This document shows, piece after piece, positions 12,126 to 25,025 of a stretch of 64,000 nucleotides of DNA. A program made the translations under genes and the position numbers. The stretch spans positions 7,316,001 through 7,380,000 of the forward strand of contig CM082590.2 in assembly GCA_040954595.2 (NCBI GenBank). The letters are read 5' to 3'. Origin of the DNA: Balanoglossus misakiensis. Lineage: Eukaryota > Hemichordata. The stretch's first letter is position 1. Every line of letters starts with the position of its first letter. Under the pieces are notes generated by a model. It saw nothing but the letters and a program-made list of their open reading frames with translations, searched no databases and was not told the origin of the DNA.

Positions 12126-13534
12126 ATTATGTCGCACGACCTCGGTCTGCAATAAATGTCATTACAGCGACAAAGTATGCGAGACACAAATTTCTGTCAT
12201 TCCTAATAATCAGTAACTTACAGAGACAATTATGTCAGTCTTTTCTGCTGGTCAGGTCAAATTCAAGTCTTTGTATGTGTGAGTGGATTAGAATTCCACA
12301 GCAGACCCCTGCAGTCATAACATGTGTGAATGCGACAAAGATCTCAGCCAAGCAGTGCCCAAGGCCGTCCGACAAATTAGAATGCCCCTTCGTAATTGTA
12401 TTGGCACGGCAATGCTAATCTCTCCCTGGGAACGACGGGGGGAAAAAAAAGAATTCTTAAGGAACGGTTTTGAATGAGGTTGATGAATGCAAGGCCGATG
12501 TTTTCTTCTTTGCGTGCACAGTGTACGTATGAAGGAACGTGCGTTGAAAAACGTGCGCCGTGAGACCGCACTTTGTGGGGAAAAGTGACACTTTGAAAAT
12601 GGCCGCCCGCGATAGACGTGCACGTTTATCGGTGATGTCATTCATTTCAGTGGTGTGTGTGCACCGCGAGAGGGAAAGTCAGATATGAGATCTGTATCAG
12701 ATGATTGGAATGATTGATCGGTAGATAGATAATAAAGATTGCGAGATCTGTAGGTCGTAGATAGAGCGCACAGAACGTGTGTGTCACTGAAACTGACAGA
12801 TATGAGACGGGAACTCAATTGACTCGAGAATCAAAGGGACAAGACAGTTCATACTGGTCAACTGTGGGAAGAATTTTAATGCTTACCCCCACTTCTCTGT
12901 AAATGGTGTCAACCACTGCTTTTGAAAGCTCAAGGGTTGTACCATTGGCGAGGGTGGAAGTGGTCGGGAATGAGGGACTGATAGATGTGTCAGTGTTGAG
13001 AAAGTAAAGGTGTCTTTGTAGAGATTCTGAAATGTGGGGAAATGGGTCTAGGCAGATTCAGTTTTCCACTCAGCTGATACGCAAAATCACCATGGCACCC
13101 GTGTTTTTAATGATGCTGCCGGGGTTGGCCGGCAGCCAGGCATTGTTGTACACACCAAACGGTTACCACGGCAACCCTGTCTCTAATGCGGCAATTTGCA
13201 AATGCAGTTTACCACCAAGGGCTTCATTACTGTACATGTGTGCCGATCATGAGGTTTTTCCTTCGCGGCCACAAAAAGGCAAGTAACCTCATGTTGTCAT
13301 CGAATATTAAAACCTGAGTCGGTTTTTTCCCACCAGTGGTGACCCGTATTGTGTGAGGTTGGGCTATCGTATGCAACCAAATCAGGTTCCATTAAATTAA
13401 TTCAAAGCTGTTATTCAGAAACTTTGATTCCTGTTGCCACTTTCCAGCAGATAATTATAGCCTTGCGATTGGGAAACAGCATATCGTACACACTGAACTG
13501 TTAAACTCATGGGAGGAGATACCTGTACATTATC

Positions 13535-13745
13535 TGCCATTGTCAACTTGTCGTGATTTTCACAAAATTTATATAAACTCATAATTTTGACCACTTTTTT
13601 CTAAAATTTTGATCAAGACCTGCAGACAATGGAAATTTATGTTCACTCTGTCTAGAATTAAAGGAAAAATTAGAGAAAAATTTGTGAAAATGATAAAAAT
13701 GTTGCACCCTATTTTGACAGTTATAATGGCTTCCAAGGGTGCCAT
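13535..13745 (+). mobile_element. MITE family F copy
   Basis: GCCATTGTCAACTTGTCGT, GATCAAGACCTGCAGACAAT, TCTAGAATTAA and TTGCACC in family order; ends near AATGGCTTCCAAGGGTG, a decayed form of the terminal repeat. Confidence 0.75.
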
Positions 13746-14404
13746 ATAACAGCTAGTCACCTTAGAAAGTACAGTCACCATAAGATGCACTGCCCTTTTA
13801 TAAAGATCTTCAGTGCAAACATCTGTCTTTATATACTATGTTAGTTTAGTTTGAAAATAAATTTTATCATAATTTCTCTGAGGTTACAGCTAATGGAGCT
13901 TTAAAAGACGATCTTGATGTTTTGTTTAATACACGGTCTAAATGAGCAGGGAGGAACGAGGGTCTCTGCGTGGTTCCTGTTTTATGGACTCCACATGTGT
14001 GGATCTCTGATTAAAACGAGCTTTTAAGGAGCTAGGGCAGGCGCGATCTCCAAAACCCCGAGTACAGAATCTGACTATATGGTGATAACCACAACAAAAC
14101 AGTGTGAGGTTCCATTCCATTAGTGAAGTCTACCTGAGCAGAATGCGCGAGTTCTGACCTCGTAGTCGGGGACCCTCGCGCAGGTTTATCATTCTAATCA
14201 AAGGTCGACCAGGCCACGAACTCCCCTCTACTGTGTACAGCAGATTCTCAACCACCTTAGCCTTCTGATGGAGGCTTGCTGTTGTCAGTAGTAAAAAGCA
14301 CAACAGGCGATGAACAAACATGATAAAATAAGCTATAGAAGCGGCCATCTTTAATGGTACATACCAAGAAAAATGGCAACCAGTATATACTATGGATTTC
14401 TTGG

Positions 14405-14525
14405 ATGCAAATGAAGTTAACTTTCACTTCCTAACTGGTAGTTTTGTTTGTGTTTCCTCCCCACTTAGATGTAAGCTGTAAATCTCTAAATGGCGTTTTG
14501 TAACAAAAATTATTCACAACACCAA
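14405..14525 (+). repeat. Dispersed repeat, inverted partner at 17608-17735
   Basis: GATGCAAATGAAGTTAACTT, CACTTCCTAACTGGTAG and GTAAGCTGTAAATCTCT occur here and, reverse-complemented, about 3.1 kb downstream. Confidence 0.8.
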
Positions 14526-15629
14526 TATTTAACATAAATATGCAAATTTAACCAGAGTATTGCGTGTCTGTCACTGAGAACTATAATTCAGCTTTTATGA
14601 GAGGGGGTTAATTTATAGGTTTTTTCCCCAGAATACCATACAAAGAATTCACACCACACCACAAATTCTCAACAATCGGCTAAAACCTCTTCTCAAGGGT
14701 AACAGATAGATTTGCCTTTGGGATCACGATCCACACGTGTTAACAATTCCAACCCCTTCCACCCCTGCTGTTCTCTACGTAGATCGACCCATTCATGTAG
14801 AAAACTGTATGAATGAACCACAGTGTGGTAGCGAGGGGGTGTGGTCACGTAAACTTTCGCTCCTCTACGAGTGCATTAGCCTTGGAGTAGACTAACCCAG
14901 ATGTGGTGTGTTAGTTTCTGCAGAAACACACGCATGAAAACCCCAGACTTAGTCTAATAGTCAGGTATTGAACTGATAGTATACATTCATAAGATTAAAC
15001 CAGAGATTACATAGGCAACGATCAGTCCAGTGTTTTTTTTTTTCCATTAGGTTCGTAAATAATCTCGCACACACTGGATCAAGAATTGTAAACCACAGCC
15101 AGTAGCCATTAGGCTTAACCTTCCAAGTTTTTGTACATTTGTGTCTGGTTAGTCTTTTGCCCACAGAGGTGTTAGTGGGAGGGATTATCAATTAATTTTT
15201 CAGCGTATGACATGCGTCTGATCCTAACATCCTACAATGATACCGTAAGGAAGTTTTTATCAAAAAGATCATTCATTATATCTTGTATGACGAGGAGATT
15301 GGCGAGATCAAAAACTCACAATTTATAGAGTACTAAACTTTCAAATTCCTGACAGCCGTCAACACCAATCGCATCTACACGGCCCAATAACCCATTAAAA
15401 CTGATAACCAAGTTTTCTGTGTCACTGCCCGGTTATCGCCACAGGAACTCATTGTTCCAGCAGCTTCTCAGTAACCATAGCGATGGTTCCTTGCTGAGTA
15501 TGTGGTCCTGGTGAGCAAATGAAATTCTATCAAGCTTGTGCAGTTATGTTACATATTTCTGTTTGTCTGGTGAAAATGTTTCTATTATGTGGAAGCTAAG
15601 ATTACTAATTTACCCAAAATTACACTTAA

Positions 15630-15980
15630 AGGGACAAAGTTTCTCTCTTGCTGCACTTTTTCCATGAAGTTTGTTTGATACAAGACACTGATTATGTTAT
15701 TCTACATGTGGATTGGATATATAGTGAATACACGTTCGACCACACACAACTTCCATCCCGTTTACAGGATATGAGAGTAAAATCTCACCAAAATGAATAA
15801 ATGGTAGAGACCGATTATTCATTTTGGCGAGTTTTTCACTCTTGTGTCTGCAAGTGGGATGGAAGTTGTGTGTGGTCGAACGTTGATTCACTATATATCC
15901 ACATGTACATTAACATAAACGGTGTCTTGTATCAAACATAATTAATGAAAAAAGGGCAGCGAGAGAAAGACTTAGTCCCT
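15630..15980. mobile_element. Foldback MITE family A, complete
   Basis: AGGGACAAAGT...TTAGTCCCT flanked on both sides by TTAA (15626-15629, 15981-15984). The two halves are near-perfect complements around a short hinge near ATGGTAGAGACCGATTATT. Confidence 0.92.
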
Positions 15981-16442
15981 TTAATATCTTGCAAATCATT
16001 CAAGTGCACGTGCCCTCGAACTGCAGTTTTTGCTCTCTGTGCGGCTGCAGCCAACCAAGCGAGCGTAACTCTGTCGCATGGCTGCGAGGCAATCCCCCTC
16101 TCGTACCGCGCTACAGTGGAATGCCAGTTGAGTAGACGATACACACAATTGACCCCCAGGTCAAGTGTGGAGTAAACAATCGCACTGAAGAGTTTACACA
16201 GCTCTCAGCAGCTCTGTTTACTGGTTTGAATTATCGTATTTGCTGTTTCAAGACGACTTCTGCCCGCCCCTTAGAACTTTATTGCCACTCGGGGCAACTA
16301 CAGTTTCAGAGTCAATACGATGTTGTGATATCGCCCCATTATTCTGCACTTCACGGGTTGTAAATTCTTCCGTATTGACTTTTCTGTTCTGAAATTGCCA
16401 CTTACTCTGTTGCTGGCTCACACATATCCTAAACCATCCTAT

Positions 16443-16725
16443 CTACTTCAATTCTGCAAATCAAAATGCTGTCGTACTTCCTGTCTAATCTTCCAATAAA
16501 AAATGGTGAATTTTGTAGTCTGTTGTAAAATTAGCATAAGTTTTACAGAAAATTGTGTCGTCTGCCCCCAAATTTATGTATGAAATTGGTCTCAAAGACT
16601 TCTGCTTTTGGCTACCTCTATTCTGCGCAAATCAGATTTCTGTAGTAGTACTGTTTTAAAATCTTCATAAAAATAGCAATTATTGTAGTCTGCTGTAAAA
16701 TTTTCACAAACATGTTTGTCGTCTG
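16443..16725. repeat. Degenerate ~170-bp direct duplication
   Basis: Two copies share CTGTCGTACTTC/CTGTAGTAGTACTG, AATTTTGTAGTCTG(T/C)TGTAAAATT and GTCGTCTGC. Confidence 0.6.
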
Positions 16726-17607
16726 CTTGAAATGTTTTCTTCATAATTTCCATATTTTGCTTATATGATAGATTTACTTTTACTTTAATTCTGCACTAAA
16801 ATCAACAAACTAAACTTGTTATCATCAGTAAAAACGTTCCGACCAAAATTTTCGCAGGAATTTCAAATTTCTGTTCAGATTTTGAGAACACCTGTTTGAT
16901 CTAAAATAACCGAGTAACACTATTTCAGATATAAGTAGAACACTAAGAGGGGTACGACAATGTTTACAATTGGCCATGTTTATAGTTTACGGTGCACGGA
17001 TGTGGGAAGAAACACAATATGTCTGGCATCTATTGTCCGCACAACAATACCACTTCTTTCACAGTTTCCTTTTCCGTCCCTATCTTTTGAAACTTTCGTG
17101 AACCCTTTGATGTCTCGGTATACTTACCAAGTCAAATAATTCCTTTCGGCTGCAGATTAGCCGTCAACATCTTATTTGAATTGAAAGAACTGGTTCCTTT
17201 GCCTTTCACGAAATTAGAGTACAAATTCAAAGTGTCTGCTGAAGCATGAGTGGACTGCACGCAAGGTTTTCTCAAACTAGTTCATGTTGATTTTTTCGGC
17301 CTGTAATCTAACCGGTGATTTCAGTTAATGTGTCAACTATCCAGGTCACGAAAACATCAGTCGGTTTCTAGACTTAATCCATGGAAAAAAACAGTCAGAT
17401 TCTAGACTGAATCCATGGTTTAATGCAATTTAGGTAACTTTGTTGGCCAATATTTAAAGACAGTGTATACTACAGCTGTGTCTGTCTGTTATCAAAACAA
17501 TCAGTTTAATGCTCGTTTTACTAATGATATAAATAGTCTTGTGACCAAACATGTCAAAGATGTCTGAATGCTGGTACCGGTGCAGAAATAAACCTTGGTC
17601 TCTTGGT

Positions 17608-17735
17608 GTTATGAATAATCTATGTTCATACAAACAGCCATTCAGAGATTTACAGCTTACTTCTAAGTGCGGAGGAAACACAAACAAAACTACCAGTTAG
17701 GAAGTGAAAGTTAACTTCATCTGCATAACAATAGT
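17608..17735 (-). repeat. Dispersed repeat, inverted partner of 14405-14525
   Basis: Reverse complement carries AGTTAACTTTCACTTCC, AACTGGTAGTTTTG and GCTGTAAATCTCT, as at 14405. Confidence 0.8.
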
Positions 17736-18913
17736 ACTGAGTCATTTGCATAACAAAAGCAACTCGGTGAATGACCTATGCGGCATATTCGCGACAGACG
17801 GACATGTCGCGCACACCAGAGAAAAATTTGATGAATCTCAGGGTTTGTTTGTTGCAATCAGTTGATGAGTCAGCGAGTGTGAACATGTACGTTCAGTTGT
17901 GTTTTGTTGGAACACGTGTTCGTGTCTGGAATCGCGACTCTGCAGCTGTGATATTTGTTTGCGGTTGCGGGTTCAAGAGTTCACAGCTGGGCTCCATGCT
18001 AGGGGGTCTGACACCCGTCGTACGATACGACTGAGAAATTTTGGACGTGATTTGAGAAACAGTGTTCAGTTGTGGAAATTTCACTCAACCGCACAGTGTA
18101 TACATGAATCTCACCACTATTAGAATGAAAACCACCTGTGATTGTCACGTACGACAGTGTCTTTATTTGAAAATTTTCTTATTCAAAAGTCAAATTTTGT
18201 CACATATTTTCACGAAAAACGAACAGCTTTCTCACGGTAAAACTTTAATGGTTGGTACAAACAGTACAGTCTTGTCACATTTGATCTAGAATCAACATAC
18301 GAGTAGATGAAAAATGTGCCGAAAGTCAGAACTTTTGACCGATGGGCGTTTTCTAGACAAACGTTGTCAGTAATAGGGTTCAAAGGTCACTGACCCTGTC
18401 ACTCTATCCTTTAGATGTTTAGTTCCCACAAATAGGTTTACAAGTGTCTCATCACGGAGATGGTTTTCGCAGATGTGGTAACGTGACAAAGTTGCGAATG
18501 GCTTATCCCCACCCCATTACCCCCCCCCCACCCACCCCCACGATGAAATGCAGGAGTCTCCCCACTCGAAGAATAAATAAACACAGACATCTCAAAGATA
18601 GAACCTCATTTCCAAAGAATTAACCACATTCATTCCTCCTTGTCCAGTAACCACATGCTTATTGTGGTACATTATGTAGTTTACGATTCCTCTCAAATTC
18701 ATTTAGGAAAACCACAAGCTGCTATAGTATATGGCTGTGAAATTCCCCTTTAACCCCCCTCCCCCTCTCCCCCTCCCTCTTGTGTTTATATATGGTTTGA
18801 TTTACATCTTGTTTTAGCAGAAAGAAATCATTCCTTGCAGTTCAAATAATGTCACAGGGCAGATAACAAGTATTTTGACCTGTTGAAATGTGAAATTAAT
18901 CTCTCACAACCTT

Positions 18914-19009
18914 ATAAACCCTTTCATCACCATGGTTCAGTCAAAATCCATTGTTGTCAATGGCAGGGTTGGACCGTACTATACAGGGGAATAGGGGTGA
19001 AAGGGTTAA
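18914..19009 (+). mobile_element. 90-bp MITE family E
   Basis: AACCCTTTCATCACCATGG at the left and GGGGTGAAAGGGTTAA at the right. Confidence 0.8.
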
Positions 19010-19118
19010 ATGGTGATCGGGGATTGACACTGATATATGATGGAGTTTTGTCGCACAGCTGGTCTGAGTTGTACTGTCAGAAGTTGGAGTGTCTCAGATC
19101 TCGGTCATACACACAGAT

Positions 19119-19415
19119 CAACCGTTTATTCATTTCGGGCGAGATTTTTACTCTCATATCCTACAAACGGGATGAAAGTTGTGTGTGGTCGAACGTTTAT
19201 TCACTATATATCCACATGTAGAATAACATAAACAGTGTCTTGTATCAAACTCAATAAATGGAAAAAGGGCAGCGAGAGAGAGACTTTGTCCTGGATGTTG
19301 TATGTGGTCGAACGTTGATTCACTATATATCCACATGTAAAATAACATAAACGGTGTCTTGTATCAAACTCAATAAATGGAAAAAGGGCAGCGAGAGAGA
19401 GAGACTGTCGCTTTA
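19119..19415. mobile_element. Foldback MITE family A, one right half plus a second partial right half
   Basis: A right arm (19119-19290) is followed at once by a second partial right arm (19291-19415), both ending in GGCAGCGAGAGAGAGAC-type sequence. No left arms are present. Confidence 0.85.
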
Positions 19416-19703
19416 AAGACAATTCTCAGAGAAAGGTAGACTTAATTGACAACCTGGGGGATCTTTTTAAAGGAAATTTCCTCGTCTTAGTTTTAGGGCT
19501 AACACACACGCAAAGCTCACGAATGGTACGTGGGCGATGTGTTCTTGGGGCGAAAGTCGGGTCAATTTAAGAGAGCTTCGGGCAACCAGAGGTGTTAGCA
19601 GCTATGCACACAGCTGAATAATTGCTTTGGGTTGATTGACTCACAGGGATAATTATCGCCGGATGGACCTTTTTCGCTCGTGGAAAAACTCAGAAACAAC
19701 TTT

Positions 19704-19955
19704 TTCAGGTATACAAGTCTAAATGTCATACATAGGTTTAAATGCCATACCTAGGGCATTTATTCTTGGACATATAATACACTCATCGCTCAATATGATA
19801 ATTATTGTCATTAAGAAACACTGTTTAGTGTTATACAAGTCTAAATGTTATACACAGGATTAAATACTGACTGTCATACCCAGGGCATTTATTCTTGGAC
19901 ATATAATACACCCATTGCTCATATATAATTATTGTTATTAGAACACTATTCAGTG
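19704..19955. repeat. Tandem duplication, ~125-bp unit
   Basis: TATACAAGTCTAAATGT, GGGCATTTATTCTTGGACAT and ATAATACAC(T/C)CAT occur twice in the same order. Confidence 0.85.
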
Positions 19956-21156
19956 TTTATTGTTTACCTGTGGTAGTAAATTAATCTTACATGATAAGAA
20001 TTTCAAGAAATCAATTTTTTGGAAATCTGATTATTAGTTTCTAAATGAGGCTTCACCATTTGTGTGTGTGGATAAATATAACAGGTTGGTTCTGTTTCAG
20101 TATTGGAATTCTAAGAGTATTCAACCATAGTCGACTTCCAATAATTATTGTCATATGAGCCAATTTTTGTGCAAGAAAAGATTAGGAAGGAATACAGTTG
20201 TTCCCCCCCCCCTCTGATTAGTTATTGACCAGTCCCTTATTTTATTGGGCTGCAATACCTTCCCTAAGAGATGAACATTTGTGAATTTTAAAGCGAGTAG
20301 TCATGCATAACATGAATCTTCTAAAACACATTTTGTCGTGAAAATTTATGACCCCAAGTACCTGTTGACCTTTTGGTATTTGATATTTTTCTTTTCTCCC
20401 CTCGTTAATTAAACTTTACTACAAATTTTGACATGTTTTGGTGATTTTCATGAGGTTTTAGAATTTATAGACTGAAATTGACGAGATCTGTTCAATGATT
20501 TACAGATCTAAGGGAAAAGCAGTAAATGTTTTTTGTATATTTATGACAAAATCGAACTTAGACTATAGATTCAATTGAAAGCATTTGATTCTCCTAATCG
20601 TTTTTTGTTATTGTCGTATTGAGTTTTAGCAAATGGCCGATTTAGTAGATAAGAAAAACAAATCTGATACTAGAAAACGTTTGAGAAAATCTTGCAAATT
20701 ATTTTAGATCATGAATTCAAGCAAAGTGATGTTTTACTCTTGAGCTGTGATCATTTGAAATATAATCAAACCTGAAAAACATCAAGTCAAGAAACCATGA
20801 ATGTATACGAAAACTTAATATCATGTTCTCGTGAAAAGAAAGTGTAATATAATACCACCAAACTCTTTGAGTAGTTTCAGAATACTGAATTCTTAATAAG
20901 CAATTATTGAACGAGCTCGGGAAATTCCCAATTCTTTTCAATTATGGATCCTTCCGGAAGCTGTTTGACTGACTTCGTTTCGCAGGAAATATTGGAGAGA
21001 ATAAAATAGACAATTTCTTCTACTTGGTTTCAGCTGGTCCATCAATTCAGATTACTGTGTATTAGACTGGACAGGTAATTCCCAAACTGTCTCTTAGTTA
21101 AATCAACCGACACTGGTCTTGTTTTTAAAACTGAGAGACCTGTCCCGAACAGCTAT
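19956..21156. other. AT-rich, nothing supported
   Basis: No exon, terminal repeat or tandem array could be made out. Confidence 0.45.
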
Positions 21157-21160
21157 TTAG

Positions 21161-21511
21161 AGGGACAAAGTCTCTCTCTCGCTGCCCTTTTTCCATCAAT
21201 TATATTTGATACAAGACACCGTTTGTTATTCTACATGTGGATGTATAGTGAATCAACATTCAACCACATATAACTTCCATCCCTCTTATAGACAGGAGAG
21301 TGAAAAAACTTGCGAAAATGAATAATCATTCTTTACCATTTATTCATTTTGGGCGAGTTTTTACTCTCATATCATACAAGAAGGATGGAAGTTGTGTGTG
21401 GTTTAACGTTGATTCACTATATATCCACACATGTACATTAACATAAAAGATGTCTTGTATCAAACATAATTAATGGAATAAGGGTAGCTGGAGAGAGACT
21501 TCTTCGTCCCT
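21161..21511. mobile_element. Foldback MITE family A, complete
   Basis: AGGGACAAAG...TCGTCCCT with TTAG (21157-21160) on the left and TTAA (21512-21515) on the right. Arms pair along the whole length. Confidence 0.9.
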
Positions 21512-21781
21512 TTAAAATTGAATCTAAAAATCACCATGAACAGCCAAATGCCAAACTTCAACATTTCACTCACAGCGCACCCTGTTGTCAGGGTTACTGC
21601 TGGATGTTGCTAGGGGCGATGATCTAAAACAAAAAAACTCTCACAACAGATACTGATCGCAGTTGTCATTTTATCGTAATTGCGAACATTTGCAAAGATA
21701 CGGCCAGGTTTACTGATAACACATACGTGCCTGTAATGGTGAAACTGATATACCCAGTGCACATACATAAATGCCTATATA

Positions 21782-21988
21782 CTGTAAAACTGGTTATTTT
21801 CGCGAGCAATAAATTTTCGCGAAACTCTCAAGAGCCCAAAAAAACATGAAAATAAAAGGTCGCTTAAAAAGTTTTTCGGGGATATCTATCTAGTAAAAAT
21901 AAAGGAACGCGAAAATTAATCATTGTGTAACAGTTGCCTCCTTTGATATCGCGAAAATTTCCTGTCGCGAAAATTTCCTGTTTTACAG
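21782..21988. mobile_element. CGCG-rich MITE family B
   Basis: TA|CTGTAAAACTGGTTATTTTC at the left and GAAAATTTCCTGTTTTACAG|TA at the right. Interior has repeated TTTTCGCGAAA-type palindromes. Confidence 0.88.
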
Positions 21989-22814
21989 TATTTTCCAATG
22001 CTTTAGGCTGTCCATTTCCTGAAGAACAAAGCGGTCGTTCATTGGTGAATTGAATTTGTTCAAATTGTTGGAGCTTCTGTTCCGTGTAAAGTTTATTATC
22101 GTTAAATTTTCTAGGGTTTTTCGAGAAAATTTATACAACGTAGCCTCATAGGGCAACAGCTGCTTTCTTTGACAAAAGTACAATCTGTACAAAACGCGAA
22201 AGTTCGTTTGTCAGTTTTCGTCTTTTTTCGTCCCATTTCACTACAAATATGTCCAACTCACTCCGGGAGAAGATATGGGATTCGGACCAAATCAAATAAG
22301 TGAAAGGGTTAATCATTTAAACATCGGTCGTAAAAGTTTTTACGGCTTGCTAATACTTTGAAATTTTGATCAGAAATCGGCTTGCATTTTACTTTTATAA
22401 AAGCAGAATATCGCCACGCAGCTCTGAAGGAGAGAAATGCTTTCCTGATTTTGTTCGAATTATCTGCGTTAAAAAATTATGTGTGAATCAGGTTGACTCG
22501 TCAAGGTAATAATATGGTAGCCGGGCCAGATCTTATCAGTTGTAGCATTAACAGTCACAACAGAGGGGGAAACACTCACTGCCTGTGTCAATTACCGACT
22601 AAATTACAAAGTCTGTTCCGGAGTTGTCGTGCAGACAATCAAACTGCGCCTCCCCCCTAATTTTCTGAAGGTGGTGTCACATCTCTTGTTGCCACGGCAA
22701 CCGTTAATGAGCGCTGATGCCTGGGATTGAGTTGTTGTTTCCATTTTTAGCCGGTACATGTGATGCAGAGGCTGTGGTTTATATGGGCACTCAGGTTGTT
22801 GCTGCCACACTGTG

Positions 22815-23111
22815 GTTTGACTTTCTGATTGGCGATCTCTGATCTCAGTTGCCTTATAGAGAAAGTTCACCCCCAGTTCCCTCTATAGAGGTCCATTTTA
22901 CCATAGATAACAATGGATTTGGGCCAAACCATGGTAGTGAAGGGTAATTCCAATATATATTGTGGTTTGACTTTGTGATGTTGATTGGCGATGAGGTCTT
23001 CTGACCTCGGTTGTCTTATGGAGAAAGTTCACCCCCAGTTTCCTCTATAGAGGTCCAATTTTACCATAGAGAACAATGGATTTGGGCCAAACCATGGTGG
23101 TGAAGGGTAAT
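22815..23111 (-). repeat. Tandem duplication containing two family E MITEs
   Basis: A ~157-bp unit starting GTGGTTTGACTTT is present twice. Each copy contains a 90-bp family E element (22865-22947 and 23026-23110, ending CCATGGT(A/G)GTGAAGGGTAA), so the duplication happened after insertion. Confidence 0.85.
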
Positions 23112-23919
23112 GCTATTGTTCTGTTCATAATAGACCAAACTAAAACTTTGAAACATTGATAAATTAGCACTTGTTGACAATGACGATGTTAAGTTTCTAT
23201 ATTAACATATCTGTAAACTGTACTCTGATGAAATATGGAGAGTTCTGTCTGTCCCGTTTCTGATCTGTGTAGACAAGATTCATTGGGCTTATTACAAGTA
23301 CACCTATAATGTATTTGTCTCTGTCAGCTTTTAATAATGAAATTCTCGACCATATTCCCGTTGAGATGAGAGAGACCCCCTCCAACAAGTACATCAATCA
23401 CGCTCGTTATTATTCTTCCCAACTGCTATGGCAACTCATCTCATTGACATCCACGCGGTCATCTTGAATTTTCCGCAGCATCACCTGGTTGCCCCGGCAA
23501 CAAGTGGCGACGTTCCCTCGGGGGCCGAAAGTCTAATGATGTTTCCGACGGAGTGTGAAATCCGAAAATGGTGGCTGGGAGCCATACCCAGATTCACTAC
23601 ATTAATAAAATCCATAACTGTAATGCTACTCTTGTAAGTTTTATACACTGTGCCATATCTCTCGCGACCATCGTTTTTATGCGTGAAAAATGATGAATGT
23701 TCATCGTAAAAACTCTTTCCTTTCTGTCATCTGATGTACAGGCTACTCAGAAACTGTGTAATTTATGAATAAATTATAATATCATGTGATCAGTGTTTAA
23801 CAATCCAACATAAGACACATACAGCGAAAATGTTTTATTTATTGAAATCAGTTTATTTTTCGAGGTGTTTGCTCGGGTATTTCACGTATTTATGTCCGCT
23901 GTAAAATACTTCAAATATA

Positions 23920-24180
23920 TTCCCTATTCTCATTAAGCCATATTATTTGCATTTGCATCAGTTTGTCAACTCTGGGCGTCGCATACCATGACAGCTGCGT
24001 ACTGTTTGTATGGAGGCTGATTAAATCGGTGCGGCACCATTTTAATACATAGCGTGTTCAAATTGCAACATGCAGTCACAATCGGGCATGTATACCTATC
24101 AGTAAGTTTATTCAGATGGACCAGTTTAATTTGGAAAATAGAAATCATGAAAATAATGCAAAACGTGGCAGCTCTATAGG
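23920..24180 (-). repeat. Interspersed repeat family H
   Basis: Reverse-complement match to 49166-49460: GACAAACTGATGCAAAT, CCATACAAACAGTAC, CCCGATTGTGACTGCATGTT and TAGGTATACAT-type blocks in order. Confidence 0.8.
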
Positions 24181-24506
24181 ATTTAAGCTCCTTGTGTAGT
24201 TGTGCAATATATCCCAGTGTTTTCAAGAAGGAGTGAGGCTTGTGGAAACAATGCATTTACTCAGGATTGACGAGACCCTTCTCAATCAGCCTTGAGATGA
24301 TGATGAGGATGGAGATGATGATGAATACGGCAATCGCGAATATATCATCAATAATTGCATCATTTATTTATGTCCGAAGAGTTCCTCGATCCCTTTACGG
24401 CCGCTGTGACATTAAAAATGCAATGACGCATCAATCTCTGGGAAAAACTCGTGCCAGGATCTTCATCCATTATTCAAGCTTCTATGCACATTTCATTTGG
24501 TCGTTA

Positions 24507-24712
24507 GGGAAGAACCATTTGCTTTTAAGGGGGGTTGGATGGGTGATTTTTGAAGAAGATAAAAAATGTTGAGAGGGAAAAAAATATTCTGCAATGCCTT
24601 GAGGAAAAAGATGCCTGGCAATCCAATAAAAAAACTTGTAACAGTGGCTGAAAGAGATTGCGGACATACACAAATCGTCCACCCCCTTCCCAGAAATTAA
24701 ATGGTTCTCCCC
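24507..24712. mobile_element. MITE family G (PIF/Harbinger-like)
   Basis: GGGAAGAACCATTTG...AAATGGTTCTCCCC, flanked by TTA (24504-24506) and TTA (24713-24715). Confidence 0.88.
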
Positions 24713-24767
24713 TTATATCTTTCTGAAGATTACACCCATCCCGTAGAGGTATACAGTCACCCCCAAT

Positions 24768-24915
24768 TTACATATGCCCCTATATGGCTGAAATGGCGTA
24801 TTCTAAAGAACATATGTTGGCGCTTTTTTTCGTGTGTGCCACCCACTGAAAATCTGTGATTGGCTAGATCTCAATTTACCACGGTAACTATAACTAATTT
24901 TCTATAGGTATACCT
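24768..24915. repeat. Interspersed repeat family I
   Basis: TTTACATATGCCCCTATATGG, TTTTTTTCGTGTGTGCCACC and TGAAAATCTGTGATTGGCT occur in the same order at 48266-48398. Confidence 0.75.
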
Positions 24916-25025
24916 TAAATTGGTCAGTGGATATGGCTGACCTTAATTTTGATGTTTAGATGTAAAATTGCTCTTCTCTGGTTTCTTGATGGAGAAACAG
25001 ACGTTAGGATGCAACAAGCTCTGTA

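Larger units (their letters stand above)
10514..13534. other. No gene supported; several repeats
   Basis: Holds X-box-like motifs (10949-10963, 11004-11017, 13161-13176), a 90-bp MITE (11496-11588) and a small tandem array (11935-12125). 12400-12700 is richer in CpG and contains a well-placed ATGGCCGCC at about 12598, but the frame cannot be joined convincingly to the RBPMS gene. Confidence 0.45.
15985..18913. other. No gene supported
   Basis: Contains a degenerate ~170-bp direct duplication (16443-16530 and 16613-16725), the inverted partner of the 14405 repeat (17608-17735) and C-rich runs near 18520 and 18760. Short frames at 17454-18289 are not recognisable. Confidence 0.45.
23112..25025. 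other. No gene supported
   Basis: Holds an X-box-like GTTGCCCCGGCAAC (23488-23501) and repeats listed separately. The open frame 23428-23637 has no family match and no good splice frame into the downstream gene. Confidence 0.45.

Noticed and set aside
12598-12640. ATGGCCGCC start in a CpG-richer patch as RBPMS exon 1
   Set aside because: The frame gives a short basic peptide, the possible donor (gtgatg) is poor, and no family similarity supports it.
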